Of a stretch of DNA of 64,000 nt, positions 9,628-19,902 are shown in pieces. This DNA is from Desulfobulbus propionicus (lineage in GTDB: Bacteria > Desulfobacterota > Desulfobulbia > Desulfobulbales > Desulfobulbaceae). Location of the stretch: assembly GCA_002748735.1 (NCBI GenBank), contig PDTC01000010.1:1-64000 (forward strand), read 5' to 3'. The notes beneath the pieces are model-generated. The model had not been told where the DNA came from, made no database searches, and was given only the letters and a program-made list of their open reading frames with translations. How positions within the stretch are numbered: the stretch's first letter is position 1; each line of letters starts with the position of its first letter. The position numbers were made by a program, and so were the translations under genes.

Positions 9628-10980
9628 TTATGAGCGCTCTGCCTTACTGATGACGTTGCAGAGCTCCCTGGCAAGGGCGGTGATCTCCTGCTGATCTTCC
9701 CCTTCAGCCATCACCCGGATGACCGGCTCTGTTCCTGAGGGACGCACCAGGATACGGCCGCGGTCACCGAGGCGGGCTTCAGCGGTACGCAGGGCCTCGG
9801 CAAAGCCATTGATATTTTCAGGGGCAATCCAGGTGGCCAGGCGGACGTTCTCCAGGACCTGTGGATAACTGGTCATGACCGTTGCCAGCTCGGAAAGGGG
9901 ACGGTTTTTTCTGATCATGATTGCCAGTAGCTGCAGGGCGGCAAGGATACCATCTCCGGTGGTGATGTGGTCGAGGAACACCAGGTGCCCGGACTGTTCG
10001 CCACCAAAGCTGTACCCCTTGGCGCGCATCATCTCCACCACGTAGCGGTCGCCAACCTGGCTGCGCACCAGCTGGCCGCCCATCTCCGTCATCGCCTTTT
10101 CCAGGCCCATATTACTCATGACCGTGGCCACCAGGGTCTTCTTCCTGAGTTTACGTCGTCGTATCAGCTCCCGGGCGCAGATGGCCATAATGTGATCACC
10201 GTCAACGATGCTGCCGTGTTCGTCGCAGACAATGAGCCGGTCCCCGTCCCCGTCCAGGGCCAGGCCGATATCGGCACCGGTGAGTCGGACCTTGGCGGCC
10301 ATGACTTCCGGGTGCAGGGCCCCACAGCCGGCATTGATGTTTGTCCCGTCTGGCTCGGCGCCGATGACGGTCACCCTTGCTCCCAGCTCGGTAAAAACAT
10401 GGGGGGCTACCCGGTAGGTAGCTCCGTGGGCGCAGTCGAGGACAATGTGAAAGTCGTCCAGGGTATAGGTATCAGGGAAGGTGTGTTTGAGAAACTGGAT
10501 ATAGCGACCGCAGGCATCTTCAATGCGCTCGGCCTTGCCTACCTCCTCGGCGACAGGCCGTAGTGCCGCCATTTTCTGGGAGAAAATCAGGTCTTCAATA
10601 TCTGCCTCCAGCTCATCGGGTAGTTTGAAGCCGGTGCGGGCAAAGATCTTGATGCCGTTGTCCTGAAAGGGGTTGTGTGAGGCGGAAATAACCACCCCGG
10701 CATCGGCACGCATGGAGGTAGTGATGAAGGCAATACCGGGAGTGGGGAGCGGTCCGACCAACTGGACATTGACACCCATGGAACAGATCCCGGCAGCCAG
10801 GGCATTTTCAATCATATAGCCCGAGAGACGGGTATCCTTGCCAATGACAATCGAACTGACGCCGCTCTGTTTTTTGACGATAAAGGCGATGGCCCGGCCT
10901 ATCTGCATGGCGATTTCAGTGGTCATGGGATAGATGTTGGCTGTCCCGCGAACACCGTCGGTTCCAAAGAGTTTACGCAT
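9628..10980 (-). CDS. glmM: Phosphoglucosamine mutase
   Basis: GlmM interconverts glucosamine-6-phosphate and glucosamine-1-phosphate, feeding UDP-GlcNAc for peptidoglycan and lipid A. The protein has 450 residues. [14 protein letters not shown] opens the protein, the phosphoserine loop is ISASHNPF (Ser101), the metal site is LDGDGDRLI near 240, and the phosphate-binding loop [12 protein letters not shown] is near the C-terminus. The frame extends upstream, but AGGGA lies 6 bases before the ATG at 10980 and similarity starts there. cdaA-cdaR-glmM is the classic arrangement of the c-di-AMP synthase locus, and in Firmicutes GlmM inhibits CdaA directly. Confidence 0.96.
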   Translation of the reverse strand: MRKLFGTDGVRGTANIYPMTTEIAMQIGRAIAFIVKKQSGVSSIVIGKDTRLSGYMIENALAAGICSMGVNVQLVGPLPTPGIAFITTSMRADAGVVISASHNPFQDNGIKIFARTGFKLPDELEADIEDLIFSQKMAALRPVAEEVGKAERIEDACGRYIQFLKHTFPDTYTLDDFHIVLDCAHGATYRVAPHVFTELGARVTVIGAEPDGTNINAGCGALHPEVMAAKVRLTGADIGLALDGDGDRLIVCDEHGSIVDGDHIMAICARELIRRRKLRKKTLVATVMSNMGLEKAMTEMGGQLVRSQVGDRYVVEMMRAKGYSFGGEQSGHLVFLDHITTGDGILAALQLLAIMIRKNRPLSELATVMTSYPQVLENVRLATWIAPENINGFAEALRTAEARLGDRGRILVRPSGTEPVIRVMAEGEDQQEITALARELCNVISKAERS

Positions 10981-11087
10981 GTCGGTTCCCTGCATGATGG
11001 TTACCTTCGAGGCCTGGAATGACGTCCGAGCAACCGGCGGGCATTCCGGGAAAAGGTGCCGTCTCTTTTGCGGCAAGGCTGTTGTCC

Positions 11088-12116
11088 CTATGTGTCATTG
11101 CTGCCCGGTTTTTTTTCTGTGGAGTTTTGTGCCGCCCTGGTTTTGCCAGGTATTTTTTTGGTCGGGGAGCTGTTGAGTTTTTCAGGAAAAAGAAAGACCT
11201 GCTGAGGAAGGATGGAGTTGATCTGGATGGGGACATGGCCTGGGACGTCAATGCCGTTGACAGAGACTTCGACCTTCTGTGGGTCATCCTTTACTGTGTT
11301 GCCGTTGACTGAGGCGCGAAAAAGCATTGCCAGCTCAGGGGTATCCCTGATCAGGTTTTCCGGGATACTGGCCACCACCGTGACACTTGTCGGTTCAGTG
11401 CCAGCAGGGACCGGGTTGTCACGGACGTTGATGGGGATACCGCGAACCGTCTTGGTGAGGATGGTCTCACTGACCTTGACCTGTACCATGACGACGGTTT
11501 CACCGATGAGCTCCTGCAGGGAGGGAGCCAGGTTGAGGTATGCCTGTACCGTTGCCGATGAGTTCCAGCCGTTGATGTCGATGAAGAAGGTTGTCAGTGT
11601 TCTTTCCTTTTCCAGCAGGGTTTTGGGGCCAGAAACCGTCAGAACCGGAGGCTCGACAGCAACCTCCTCAAGGGAAAAGCCTGGCGCCAGCGTACCTTCG
11701 GTGAGGGGTTCGATGGGAAAATCCTTGCGGATGAGCTCATCCAGGAACAGGGTGATGTTGGCGGGTTGTAAGTGGAGGACCTCAACGCCTTTGGGAAAGC
11801 TGATCGACTCTTGGTTGTTGGAGATCACCGATGTCCCGGCAACAGCCTTGCCCAGGTCCACGGGTCTGGTTATCCCTCGCTGTTTGATATCCTGCAGTGT
11901 TTTCCTCGGCCCGCGAACACTGACCTCGATATCTTTTTTAAACTGATTACTGATCACCAGGTGTGGTGGTAGATTGTGGATCTCAAGCGGTACGGTCATG
12001 GTCATGTCCACCTGATCCTCCTCCACTACCACGAACCAGAGGCAGAATCCCATAAAGAGTGACAGGACCTTTATTTTCCAGTGACGAGTCAGGAATGCGG
12101 GCAGGGAAGCGGTCAT
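11088..12116 (-). CDS. cdaR: YbbR-domain regulator of diadenylate cyclase (CdaR)
   Basis: A 342-residue membrane-anchored protein with one N-terminal transmembrane segment ([17 protein letters not shown]). Repeated YbbR domains follow on the extracytoplasmic side, recognisable from the recurrent pattern of [22 protein letters not shown]-like and [16 protein letters not shown] strands. In Firmicutes CdaR modulates the partner cyclase CdaA. The start overlaps the cdaA stop by 4 bases (ATGA), so the two are translationally coupled. The C-terminal 25 residues are basic and low in complexity. Confidence 0.85.
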   Translation of the reverse strand: MTASLPAFLTRHWKIKVLSLFMGFCLWFVVVEEDQVDMTMTVPLEIHNLPPHLVISNQFKKDIEVSVRGPRKTLQDIKQRGITRPVDLGKAVAGTSVISNNQESISFPKGVEVLHLQPANITLFLDELIRKDFPIEPLTEGTLAPGFSLEEVAVEPPVLTVSGPKTLLEKERTLTTFFIDINGWNSSATVQAYLNLAPSLQELIGETVVMVQVKVSETILTKTVRGIPINVRDNPVPAGTEPTSVTVVASIPENLIRDTPELAMLFRASVNGNTVKDDPQKVEVSVNGIDVPGHVPIQINSILPQQVFLFPEKLNSSPTKKIPGKTRAAQNSTEKKPGSNDT

Positions 12117-12919
12117 GATTTTTTCACTTTGGTGAACCAGGAAAAGAGCTGGGAGGGGGTCAGTGACGAAGGACTGCTGATCAGGAGCTCCTTGAGGGTG
12201 CTGGTCAGCCGCTGCTCATCCCGCAGCGGCGTGATTTTCCCCTGAAGGACCAGAGAGATCTCCTGGGTCTCTTCAGAGACGACAATGACGACGGCATCGG
12301 TTTTTTCCGAAAGGCCAAGAGCAGCACGATGGCGGGTACCGTAGCGCTTGGGAATAGTGGTGCTTTGCGACAGCGGCAACAGGCAGCCCGAGCTGTGGAT
12401 TCTGCCCTTGTGAACGATGACGCCACCATCATGCATGGGAGAAGAGGGCAGGAAGATAGCGATGAGCAGTTCATGGAGCAGGCGGGCATCAAGGCGATGA
12501 CCGGACTCCAGGTACTCACGCAGGCCGGTTTCCCGTTCAATGACGATAAGGGCGCCGACGCGGCGTTTGGCCAGGTAGGTGGCGGCCTTGACGATCTCTT
12601 CCAGGTCGGTGATGGCTACATCACCGCTTCGCTGAAAGGGGGTGCGTCCCATTTGGGTGAGCGCCCTGCGAATATCTTCCTGGAAGACGATGATGATTAC
12701 CAGCAGAAAACTTGAGAGAAAGGTCTGCAGGAGCCAGTGCAGGGTTAACAGGTCCAGTCTGCTGGAGATGAAATAGAGAACGGTGATGACCGCGATGCCT
12801 GCGAGCATCTGGACAGCCCTGGTTCCCTTGATAAGCAGGATTAGCCGGTAGATGATGTAGGAGACAAGGAGGATATCAAGGAGATCCTGCCATTGGAGAG
12901 AGATCAGGGTGTCAAGCAT
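12113..12919 (-). CDS. cdaA: Diadenylate cyclase CdaA
   Basis: CdaA condenses two ATP to cyclic di-AMP at the inner membrane. The protein has 268 residues: three N-terminal membrane helices (LLDILLVSYIIYRLILLI; MLAGIAVITVLYFI; LSSFLLVIIIVF), then a DAC domain. The catalytic motifs are present as HDGGVIV (about 162; most relatives have DGA) and GTRHRAALG (about 193). It heads the leftward operon. The 168-base gap to the divergent gene at 13088 is AT-rich and must contain its promoter, although no clear consensus was found. Confidence 0.93.
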   Translation of the reverse strand: MLDTLISLQWQDLLDILLVSYIIYRLILLIKGTRAVQMLAGIAVITVLYFISSRLDLLTLHWLLQTFLSSFLLVIIIVFQEDIRRALTQMGRTPFQRSGDVAITDLEEIVKAATYLAKRRVGALIVIERETGLREYLESGHRLDARLLHELLIAIFLPSSPMHDGGVIVHKGRIHSSGCLLPLSQSTTIPKRYGTRHRAALGLSEKTDAVVIVVSEETQEISLVLQGKITPLRDEQRLTSTLKELLISSPSSLTPSQLFSWFTKVKKS

Positions 12920-13087
12920 TGGCCACTGGATGCTGTTTCATTTTTTATTCAATTATTATAATATGTAGCATGTTGCGGTTCCAATGAATAGGGAAAATAT
13001 GGTATTTTCTCTATTTATTTCCGGTAAGCTACTTGGTGCGTACCGGCGAGACTGATCCGAAGAATATCTATAGCTTTTTGTATATAC

Positions 13088-16000
13088 GTGGAAAAAAGGA
13101 AATCACAAAAAACAGGGGCTGATGACCCTGCTGGATTCGGGGCTATCCCCATTCATCAGGAAGCCCCAGAGGTCTTCACCGGGAACGGCGGCGAAGAGAT
13201 TGTGACGGGACACCGTTTGTCTGCCCGGAAAAAGAGCGGTCGTCCTCGCCGGCACCTTTTATTGGCGGTGTTGCTACTGCTGCTGCTTACGGCAGTGTAT
13301 GCAGGAGCAGGGTATCTCCTGGGAGGAAATCTCCTGGCCAGGGCCGTTACTGAGAATCTAGGTGCGTTGACCGGCATGGAGGCCGCCTTTGCCAAGGCCC
13401 GTTTTGACCCGTTTCTTCTCCGCCTCGATCTTTTTGACATGACCCTTGCCCCGTCAGCGCCAGGGCAGGGGGTGGAGGGCACGCCCTTTCTACAGGCGGC
13501 ACGGGTTCGTGCCAAGGCGGGATTTGGTGGACTTTTACGGGGTCGGCTCGAGGTGAAAGAGGTCCTGGTGACCAGGCCTGAAATCCAGTTGTGTCAGACC
13601 CGGGCTGGGCAGCAGGGAATTGGTGAAGGATTTGGCCGGCTCATTGCAGCAGATGATGCAGGTGAACTGCCGCCATGGCTGCATGTCAAGCGGTTGAGGA
13701 TAGAGGAGGGAGTGCTTGCCTGTGAGGATGCGCAAACCGGCAAACAAAGACGGTTCACGTCACTGTACGGTGAACTGCCTGTGGAGAAAGGGTTCCATCA
13801 GGAGCAGTATTTTCGCCTGGAGTTCGAGCTGTACGGCATACCGGTGCGGCTTGTCCGTTTCGAGACCGTGGTCGACAAGGGACAGGCCATGCGCCGGGCT
13901 GAACTGGAGCTGGCCGAGGCACCACTGGCAAGGTTGAGTCAATTCTTCCTTGCCGACGGCACGGACCTGCAGATTGCGGAAGGTGTTGCCTCGGCCCGTG
14001 CCATTGTCAGTTGGCCAGCGGCAGATTTTTCTGCGCTGCAGGTGGAGGTGGAGGCAGAGATTGACGGTGTGCAGCTCACCACCCCTGATGGCGCTATCCA
14101 CGCGGAAAGCGCCACCATGGTTGTTGCCGGTGACGCCGATGTCCTGCGGGTGCGTGATCTACACCTGGAAAATCCACGGGTTGATCTCCCGGCCAGAGGA
14201 GACCTGCTCGCCCTGTCGCGGCAGCTCGGGCGTTCTTTACCCCTTGATGCCCTGCCGGAGCGGTTGTCCTTTCGGCAAGGGATTGTCAGGCAGAGCCGCA
14301 CCAGCGCCGGGCACAAGGAGCTGGCCAGGGCGCTGTCCGGCACCCTGACACCTGACAGCGCTGGCCGGCGGCGGCTCGAGTTGAGCTGGTCAGCCGGAGA
14401 CCTGCGCTGCCGCTATGACGGCGAGATAGACGCACAGCTCGTAACCCGTGGTGCCATGCGGATCGAGGACGCGAGGCTGGATCAATTTCCGCTGAGTTGG
14501 GCGCCTTCTCAGTTGAGTATCTTTCGCCGGGGTACAGCCAGCTTTACCGGCAACGTCACTCTGGCGCTGACAGCGGCAGAACCGACGTTTATCGTTGAGA
14601 GCGGTACCCTGACCCTGGAGAATTTTGCTGCTGCTCTGGCTGGAAAGGAAGTCTTTTCCGGTACCTCTCTGGTCTGTTCGAACATCAGTGGCAACAGCTG
14701 CGGCAGCACCGAACTGGTCGGAGGCAGGATCAACGCGGATCTCTGGCAACATGTCCTGAAGAGAAGTGGAGGGGCGTTGTTGTCAGAGCTTGGGGTACTG
14801 CGCCTCAAGGGGGCAACGCTGGCGTTGAATCCGGGCTATGGTGACGGCAGGCAGCTGCCTCTGGTACTCGAACAGGTTGTGCTCGGGTACTCCCCAGCCA
14901 GCGAGGAAAAGCCCGGCCATCTTACCCTCAGGGCGGCGATCGGCAAGCAGGGATCCTTGCAGGTACAGGGAGACCTGGCCGCAGGGGGCGAGGGGGTGCT
15001 GCAGCTTGATGCCCGGAATATGGAGGCTGAAACGTTTCTCCCCCTTGTCCGACCCTTTTTTCCTGCAGATGTCAACGCCGGGGTGCTTAACCTTCAGGGC
15101 GAGTTGCGATTTCCTGACAAAGCATTCACTGGGCAGGCCCTTTTGACCAAGGTCCAGGTCAAGACCGGCACCGGAGTACACTTGGCTATTCCCGAGCTTG
15201 CAGTCTCCGGGCTGGCCTGGGCTGCCGAGCCCTTTCAGCTGCGGGCCGCAAAGGTACAGGGTGATGGTAACCTTGAGCTCGATCGCTGGGAGTCCCTCAC
15301 CGCATGGTGCTCTGAACCTCGGGATCCAGGGGCCACACCACTGCAGCTCGACACCCTCAGCCTCGAGGGGAGAGTCCTTTTCAAGACAGGAATAATGGCC
15401 GGAGTACCACAGGGGCGTTGGCAGGGAACGCTTACAGCCTCGCGTCTCCACAAGGGAGACTGTACCTTTGATGTCGCCTTGCACTCCGGGCAGAGTCGAT
15501 TTGCTACTACTGGCCGTCTTACCGGGGCAGCGCCGTCCGTCTGTAAGACAACCATGGATAATTTTCCTCTGGCCTCCTTTGCCGGCCAGTTTGGCCGCTA
15601 TGATCTCGATGTCTCAGGGGCCAGCGCTGACTGGCAACTCGAGCAGGGTTCTGGAGATGTCGCAGGGACAGCCACCCTGACCCTGCGACATCTCCAGGGG
15701 ACTGCAGCGGAGATGCGCTCAGCCCTTGCCCTGCTTAGGGATACCGATCAGAAGATAACACTTGAGCTGGATCACCTTGAAGGGCAGAAACTCTTTTCTG
15801 CTGCTGCCCTGTATCTCGCTCGGCAACGGGTCAAGGCCACCCTTGATCCAGCACTTGTTCTGGGGGCGGCCCTGCCGGCCGAGCTGCGCCTGCAGTTTGC
15901 GGCAAACAGTAGCCTTGTCGATCTGGACGGTTTTCCGGAGGGATACAGTCGTTTCCTCCAGGAACATCCCGGTCTGCAGGTCAGCCTTCAGGGAGCCTAC

Positions 16001-16339
16001 GGTGAAGAGGATCGTTCTGCGCAGCGTGCAGTGCTGCAGGAAGAAGAGTATGCCCGGATTGCTCTGGAGGCAGCCCGACTGGAGCAGCAGCGGGCCGAGC
16101 TGCTTCATCGTGGTGACCTTGCGGCACTGGATCTCCTTGATGCCCTCGAACCACCAACACCGAAATCCGTCAAGGTCCCGGAAGGAGAACTGATCGCCCT
16201 TGCGCGCCTGCGGGCGGCAGCGGTTCGCGATGATCTCATCAATCTTTTTGGTATCCACGAGGACAGGATTCTTCTCGACCCGGAAATTGCTGCCCATGGC
16301 GCATATGTCCTTGTGCGCCTCCGACTTAAACAACAGTAG
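13088..16339 (+). CDS. AsmA-like DUF748 envelope protein
   Basis: A 1083-residue protein with a basic cytoplasmic N-terminus and one membrane anchor at about 56-77 (LLLAVLLLLLLTAVYAGAGYLL). A very long periplasmic part follows, built of repeating beta-rich AsmA/DUF748-type segments such as LQVQGDLAAGGEGVLQLDA. The last 50 residues (ELIALARLRAAAVRDDLINLFGI) resemble the DUF748 C-terminus. AsmA-family proteins are linked to lipid transport between membranes; that role is an inference here. The start is GTG 13088 without a good Shine-Dalgarno; GTG 13202 is an alternative that keeps the membrane anchor. Confidence 0.75.
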   Translation: MEKRKSQKTGADDPAGFGAIPIHQEAPEVFTGNGGEEIVTGHRLSARKKSGRPRRHLLLAVLLLLLLTAVYAGAGYLLGGNLLARAVTENLGALTGMEAAFAKARFDPFLLRLDLFDMTLAPSAPGQGVEGTPFLQAARVRAKAGFGGLLRGRLEVKEVLVTRPEIQLCQTRAGQQGIGEGFGRLIAADDAGELPPWLHVKRLRIEEGVLACEDAQTGKQRRFTSLYGELPVEKGFHQEQYFRLEFELYGIPVRLVRFETVVDKGQAMRRAELELAEAPLARLSQFFLADGTDLQIAEGVASARAIVSWPAADFSALQVEVEAEIDGVQLTTPDGAIHAESATMVVAGDADVLRVRDLHLENPRVDLPARGDLLALSRQLGRSLPLDALPERLSFRQGIVRQSRTSAGHKELARALSGTLTPDSAGRRRLELSWSAGDLRCRYDGEIDAQLVTRGAMRIEDARLDQFPLSWAPSQLSIFRRGTASFTGNVTLALTAAEPTFIVESGTLTLENFAAALAGKEVFSGTSLVCSNISGNSCGSTELVGGRINADLWQHVLKRSGGALLSELGVLRLKGATLALNPGYGDGRQLPLVLEQVVLGYSPASEEKPGHLTLRAAIGKQGSLQVQGDLAAGGEGVLQLDARNMEAETFLPLVRPFFPADVNAGVLNLQGELRFPDKAFTGQALLTKVQVKTGTGVHLAIPELAVSGLAWAAEPFQLRAAKVQGDGNLELDRWESLTAWCSEPRDPGATPLQLDTLSLEGRVLFKTGIMAGVPQGRWQGTLTASRLHKGDCTFDVALHSGQSRFATTGRLTGAAPSVCKTTMDNFPLASFAGQFGRYDLDVSGASADWQLEQGSGDVAGTATLTLRHLQGTAAEMRSALALLRDTDQKITLELDHLEGQKLFSAAALYLARQRVKATLDPALVLGAALPAELRLQFAANSSLVDLDGFPEGYSRFLQEHPGLQVSLQGAYGEEDRSAQRAVLQEEEYARIALEAARLEQQRAELLHRGDLAALDLLDALEPPTPKSVKVPEGELIALARLRAAAVRDDLINLFGIHEDRILLDPEIAAHGAYVLVRLRLKQQ

Positions 16340-16418
16340 GGAAAAACCAGAAGGTTGTGCTGGCAGACACAGGAACAATCGCCCAGGGGTTTTGTCCGTT
16401 AATGACAGGGAGGAGAGT

Positions 16419-17012
16419 ATGCTGAAGGAACTGATGACACGAACCCGGACGGTCCGCCGTTTTGCCGCCTCCCGACGTCTGACCAGGAAACAGCTCGTTG
16501 ACCTGGTGGATCTTGCTCGCCTGGCCGGTTCAGCCAGGAACGCGCAGGTTCTCAAATTCATGCCGATCATTGATGCCGACCGTTGTGCCAAACTCTTTCC
16601 GTTGCTGGCCTGGGCAGGCTATCTTCCCCACTGGCCAGGACCTGCTGAAGGAGAACGGCCGCCCGCCTATCTGCTCTGCTTGCAGGACAACAGTCTGCAC
16701 AGCGGCCCTGAAGACGAGGTGTGTGTCGATCTTGGCATCGCCACCCAGAACATCCTGCTCGGCGCCGCAGAACAGGGAGTATATGGCTGCCGCATCAAGG
16801 CTTTTTCTCCAAAAATTCATACGCTGCTTGATCTGGAAGAACGTTACAGAGTGCTGCTGGTGCTTGCCCTGGGGTACCCACAGGAGACCGTGGTGATGGA
16901 GGCGGTGGCTGAGGATGGTTCCATCCGCTACTGGCATGATGATGCCGGTGTTCACCATGTTCCCAAACGCAGCCTCGAGGAACTACTACTCCCCGAACCT
17001 GAGCAGGATTGA
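16419..17012 (+). CDS. Nitroreductase family protein
   Basis: A 198-residue FMN-type nitroreductase fold. The N-terminus has RTRTVRRFAASRRLTRKQLVDLVDLARLAGSARNAQ, of which RTRTVRRF and SARNAQ match the flavin phosphate and ring contacts. ATQNILLGAAEQGVYGCRI is the typical mid-helix block. Substrate unknown. The ATG at 16419 follows GGGAGGAGAG. A membrane protein gene begins 9 bases later, so the two are probably co-transcribed. Confidence 0.85.
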   Translation: MLKELMTRTRTVRRFAASRRLTRKQLVDLVDLARLAGSARNAQVLKFMPIIDADRCAKLFPLLAWAGYLPHWPGPAEGERPPAYLLCLQDNSLHSGPEDEVCVDLGIATQNILLGAAEQGVYGCRIKAFSPKIHTLLDLEERYRVLLVLALGYPQETVVMEAVAEDGSIRYWHDDAGVHHVPKRSLEELLLPEPEQD

Positions 17013-17021
17013 CCGGGCATC

Positions 17022-17441
17022 ATGTCCACCATGGAGGTTTCAGCGCCGTTTTTGAAGTTCTTGGGGATGGTCTCGGTGGTGATGTTTATCGGCAGTCTGC
17101 TGCTCATTCCGATTCTTGTCGCAAGACTGCCCCGAGAGTTCTTTCTTCGTCAGGGCCGTGGCCAGTCGACACCCGAAAGGCCTCGGTTCGCCGGAGCTGT
17201 GCTCCTGACTGTGGTGAAAAATGCTGCGGGGCTTCTGTTTCTGGGAGCCGGTATTGTCATGCTGGTGCTGCCGGGTCAGGGGCTGTTGACCATTCTTGTC
17301 GGCTTGTCCCTTATGACGTTTCCCGGAAAGAATCGGCTCACTGCCAGGTTACTGGCGATGACTTCGGTACGCACTTCGCTCAACTGGTTGCGCAAGCGGG
17401 CCCGGCAGGCCCCATTTGTCTTTGATGCAGGTGAAAGATGA
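17022..17441 (+). CDS. PGPGW-type small membrane protein
   Basis: 139 residues with an N-terminal helix (LGMVSVVMFIGSLLLIPILVARLP) and a central hydrophobic pair around GAGIVMLVLPGQGLLTILVGLSLM. The LPGQG turn between helices is the hallmark of the putative transmembrane PGPGW family. Function unknown. It follows the nitroreductase closely, and its stop is 1 base from the convergent gene at 17443. Confidence 0.75.
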   Translation: MSTMEVSAPFLKFLGMVSVVMFIGSLLLIPILVARLPREFFLRQGRGQSTPERPRFAGAVLLTVVKNAAGLLFLGAGIVMLVLPGQGLLTILVGLSLMTFPGKNRLTARLLAMTSVRTSLNWLRKRARQAPFVFDAGER

Positions 17442-17442
17442 G

Positions 17443-18702
17443 CTAGTTTTCAGCTGGGGGAAAGGGTCGGTACAGGGGATCGCCGATGAGTACCATCTGC
17501 CAACTCAGGTAAGGCAGGCTGACAAGATATGCCTCACCCAGGCTTAGGTAGCCCTGGATCAGCCTGGTCATGAACAGCTCAGGGAGGGGAAAGGCCTGGA
17601 TATACGGTTCGTAGACCGGGCCGATAGTGGCGGCGACCCCGTCTTCCAGCATGCGTTTGCACCAGCCTGTCGATGCTGGTCGCTTCAGGGTCGAGCACTC
17701 GCCGCTGGCGATATGATAGCCAATGGCTCCCGGTACCCAGGTAAAGGCATCCACATAGTGATTCAGGCTGTACCATCCGGCATACAGCGCCGTATTTCTG
17801 CAGCGGCTGGCATCGGTAATCAGGGCTTCCTCCTGATCGAGCGCTACCGGCCAGCCCGCCGCCTTGAGCTGATCGGCGGCCCGGTGCAGGCTTTGGTCGT
17901 AGAAGGCGTAGGCACTGAGCTGGGTCTCTGGTGCTGGTGCCGGCCAACGGGCGTCAAGGCAGGCCTTGCCTCGGAGCCCCTGTTGCTCTGCCTGCAGGGT
18001 ATCGGTGATGAGCCGCTCTACAGTAGCGGCATCCGGGCCATCCAGGCGGCTGACCATCAGCACCTGATCAGTACTGATGGCCATTGATTTGTAGTGAAAT
18101 CCCAGGTAGAAGGGGTTTGGCTGCCAGGTGTCAAGTGCGTAGGGGGCTGCCAGTACCAGGGCCAGCTCACTGTCCACTGCGGCCCGCGAGTCTGTGCGCT
18201 CCAGCATGTCGAGCTCCCAGCCCTTTTGCCGGATGCGGCTGTCGTAGATCTCCCGGAGTTCGGTGGCAGCTGTGCTTTGTTCCTCTTGCAGTTGTGTGAT
18301 TTCGGCATGGAGACGGGCAAGGGTTTGCGCATCGGTTGTTTCATTGGCTGTCGGCGAGATCTTGAGGGGCAGCCCGTAGATGCTCACCAGGCAGCGGATG
18401 CGGTGCTGGTTGCGCAGTCGTTCCACTGCCTGGCGGACCGGGCCGGCAATGTCGAGCTGGTACTGCTCCCGACTGCAGATCTCGTCGGGCCTGGTGTCCA
18501 CAGTGATGAGCCGGTTTGCCGGAATATGACGGAGCTTCATGTACAGGCGAGCCAGCCGCAGGGACTCTGGCACCCGGGAGTTGGCGATCACCGCCACCTC
18601 TTCTGGCTCCAAGGCCTGGAGCGGCGGGGCGGGTAACAGCCAGGTCAGCAGGCTTAGGAGAAAGGCCAGACAGTAGTGGCAAGAAGAACTGTTGAGACGC
18701 AT
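17443..18702 (-). CDS. TIGR03790-type secreted protein
   Basis: 419 residues with a signal peptide (LAFLLSLLTWLLPAPPLQA). VAVIANSRVPESLRLARLYMKLRHIPANRLITVD and a following segment on short-range sequence order match the TIGR03790 family, whose biochemical role is not known. The C-terminal half has an aligned GWYSLNHY and GVAATIGPVYEPY block. No clear Shine-Dalgarno precedes the ATG. The gene is divergent from mutY with a 90-base gap. Confidence 0.7.
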   Translation of the reverse strand: MRLNSSSCHYCLAFLLSLLTWLLPAPPLQALEPEEVAVIANSRVPESLRLARLYMKLRHIPANRLITVDTRPDEICSREQYQLDIAGPVRQAVERLRNQHRIRCLVSIYGLPLKISPTANETTDAQTLARLHAEITQLQEEQSTAATELREIYDSRIRQKGWELDMLERTDSRAAVDSELALVLAAPYALDTWQPNPFYLGFHYKSMAISTDQVLMVSRLDGPDAATVERLITDTLQAEQQGLRGKACLDARWPAPAPETQLSAYAFYDQSLHRAADQLKAAGWPVALDQEEALITDASRCRNTALYAGWYSLNHYVDAFTWVPGAIGYHIASGECSTLKRPASTGWCKRMLEDGVAATIGPVYEPYIQAFPLPELFMTRLIQGYLSLGEAYLVSLPYLSWQMVLIGDPLYRPFPPAEN

Positions 18703-18791
18703 ATGAACAGATCGCTGGGACTGGTGAACGATACCCTGATGACAAGAACTCTTCTCATCATGAACGAGGTAGAGAAAATCTTCAAGAACTG

Positions 18792-19886
18792 ATGCACAAC
18801 ACCGCCGAAATTCTTCTCCTGCGCAAGCAGCTCAGACAATGGTTTACCGCTAATCAGCGGCCGCTGCCCTGGCGCTCGACATACCATCCTTATCAGGTGT
18901 GGATTTCCGAGATCATGGGGCAGCAGACGCAGATGGACAGGGTGGTCGTCTATTTCAACAGATGGATGGTGCTGTTTCCTGATATCCAGGCCCTTGCCGG
19001 CGCTGATGAAGACCGTGTCCTCAAAGCCTGGGAGGGGCTGGGGTATTACAGTCGGGCTCGTAATCTCCTGCGGGCCGCCCGGCAGCTGATTGAGGAGCAT
19101 GATGGCAGGTTTCCCCAAGAGGTTGCCGCCCTGCGGCAGCTTCCCGGGATTGGCCCTTATACTGCGGCGGCTATCGCCTCTATTGCCTTTAACCACCCGG
19201 TTCCCCTTGTGGATGCCAATGTGGAACGGGTTGTCTGTCGGTTGACCGACCTGGAGGGGAATCCCAGGAAAAGCCCGGCTCGGCAACGTATTGAGCAGTT
19301 TAGCGCTGATCTTCTCGATGATACAGATCCCCGGCACCATAACCAGGCAATGATGGAGCTGGGCGCACTCATCTGTACCCCGAGAAATCCCCGATGTGAT
19401 GACTGTCCGCTGATGGATTACTGTCGGGCGTTTTATCGGGGAACAGTGGCTGAGCGTCCGCAAAAGATGAAAAAGGCGGCAACGCTTGATATTGTCATGG
19501 CCTGTGCGCTTATTATCGGCGGTGATGGCGACTCGTTCTATATTCAGAAACGCCTTGATGAGGATATCTGGGGTGGGCTGTGGGAGTTCCCCGGTGGTAA
19601 GGTCGAGGCTGGTGAGACCCTTGAGCAGGCTGTACGCCGTGAGGTCCTTGAAGAGACCGAATGGCAGCTTGCCGAGCTTGAACCGTATGCCACGGTGATT
19701 CACTACTATACCCGCTACCGGGTTACCCTCCATGCTTTTCTTGGCCGATGTGCACAGCCGGAGGCTTTACCGGTGTTGCACGCGGCGACCAGGTGGCAAT
19801 GGGTCAGGCTGGTAGAGCTGCAACAGTTCTCTTTTCCTGCCGGGCATCGGCAGCTGGTTGCGAAATTGATAAAGGGTAGGGCGTAA
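18792..19886 (+). CDS. mutY: A/G-specific adenine glycosylase MutY with Nudix domain
   Basis: MutY removes adenine mispaired with 8-oxoguanine. 364 residues: helix-hairpin-helix LPGIGPYTAAAIASIAF, the catalytic region with WISEIMGQQTQ, and the [4Fe-4S] ligands Cys195, Cys202, Cys205 and Cys211 (Cx6Cx2Cx5C). The C-terminal domain contains a complete Nudix box (GGKVEAGETLEQAVRREVLEETEW, with G, E, REVLEE in register), as in MutT. E. coli MutY keeps only a degenerate domain there, so this form may also hydrolyse oxidised nucleotides. That second activity is inference. Confidence 0.93.
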   Translation: MHNTAEILLLRKQLRQWFTANQRPLPWRSTYHPYQVWISEIMGQQTQMDRVVVYFNRWMVLFPDIQALAGADEDRVLKAWEGLGYYSRARNLLRAARQLIEEHDGRFPQEVAALRQLPGIGPYTAAAIASIAFNHPVPLVDANVERVVCRLTDLEGNPRKSPARQRIEQFSADLLDDTDPRHHNQAMMELGALICTPRNPRCDDCPLMDYCRAFYRGTVAERPQKMKKAATLDIVMACALIIGGDGDSFYIQKRLDEDIWGGLWEFPGGKVEAGETLEQAVRREVLEETEWQLAELEPYATVIHYYTRYRVTLHAFLGRCAQPEALPVLHAATRWQWVRLVELQQFSFPAGHRQLVAKLIKGRA

Positions 19887-19902
19887 GCGCCATAAAACCG
19901 GA

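Noticed and set aside
13156-13515. Minus-strand frames within the DUF748 gene
   Set aside because: High G+C shadow frames with Arg/Pro/Ser-rich composition and no family sequence.
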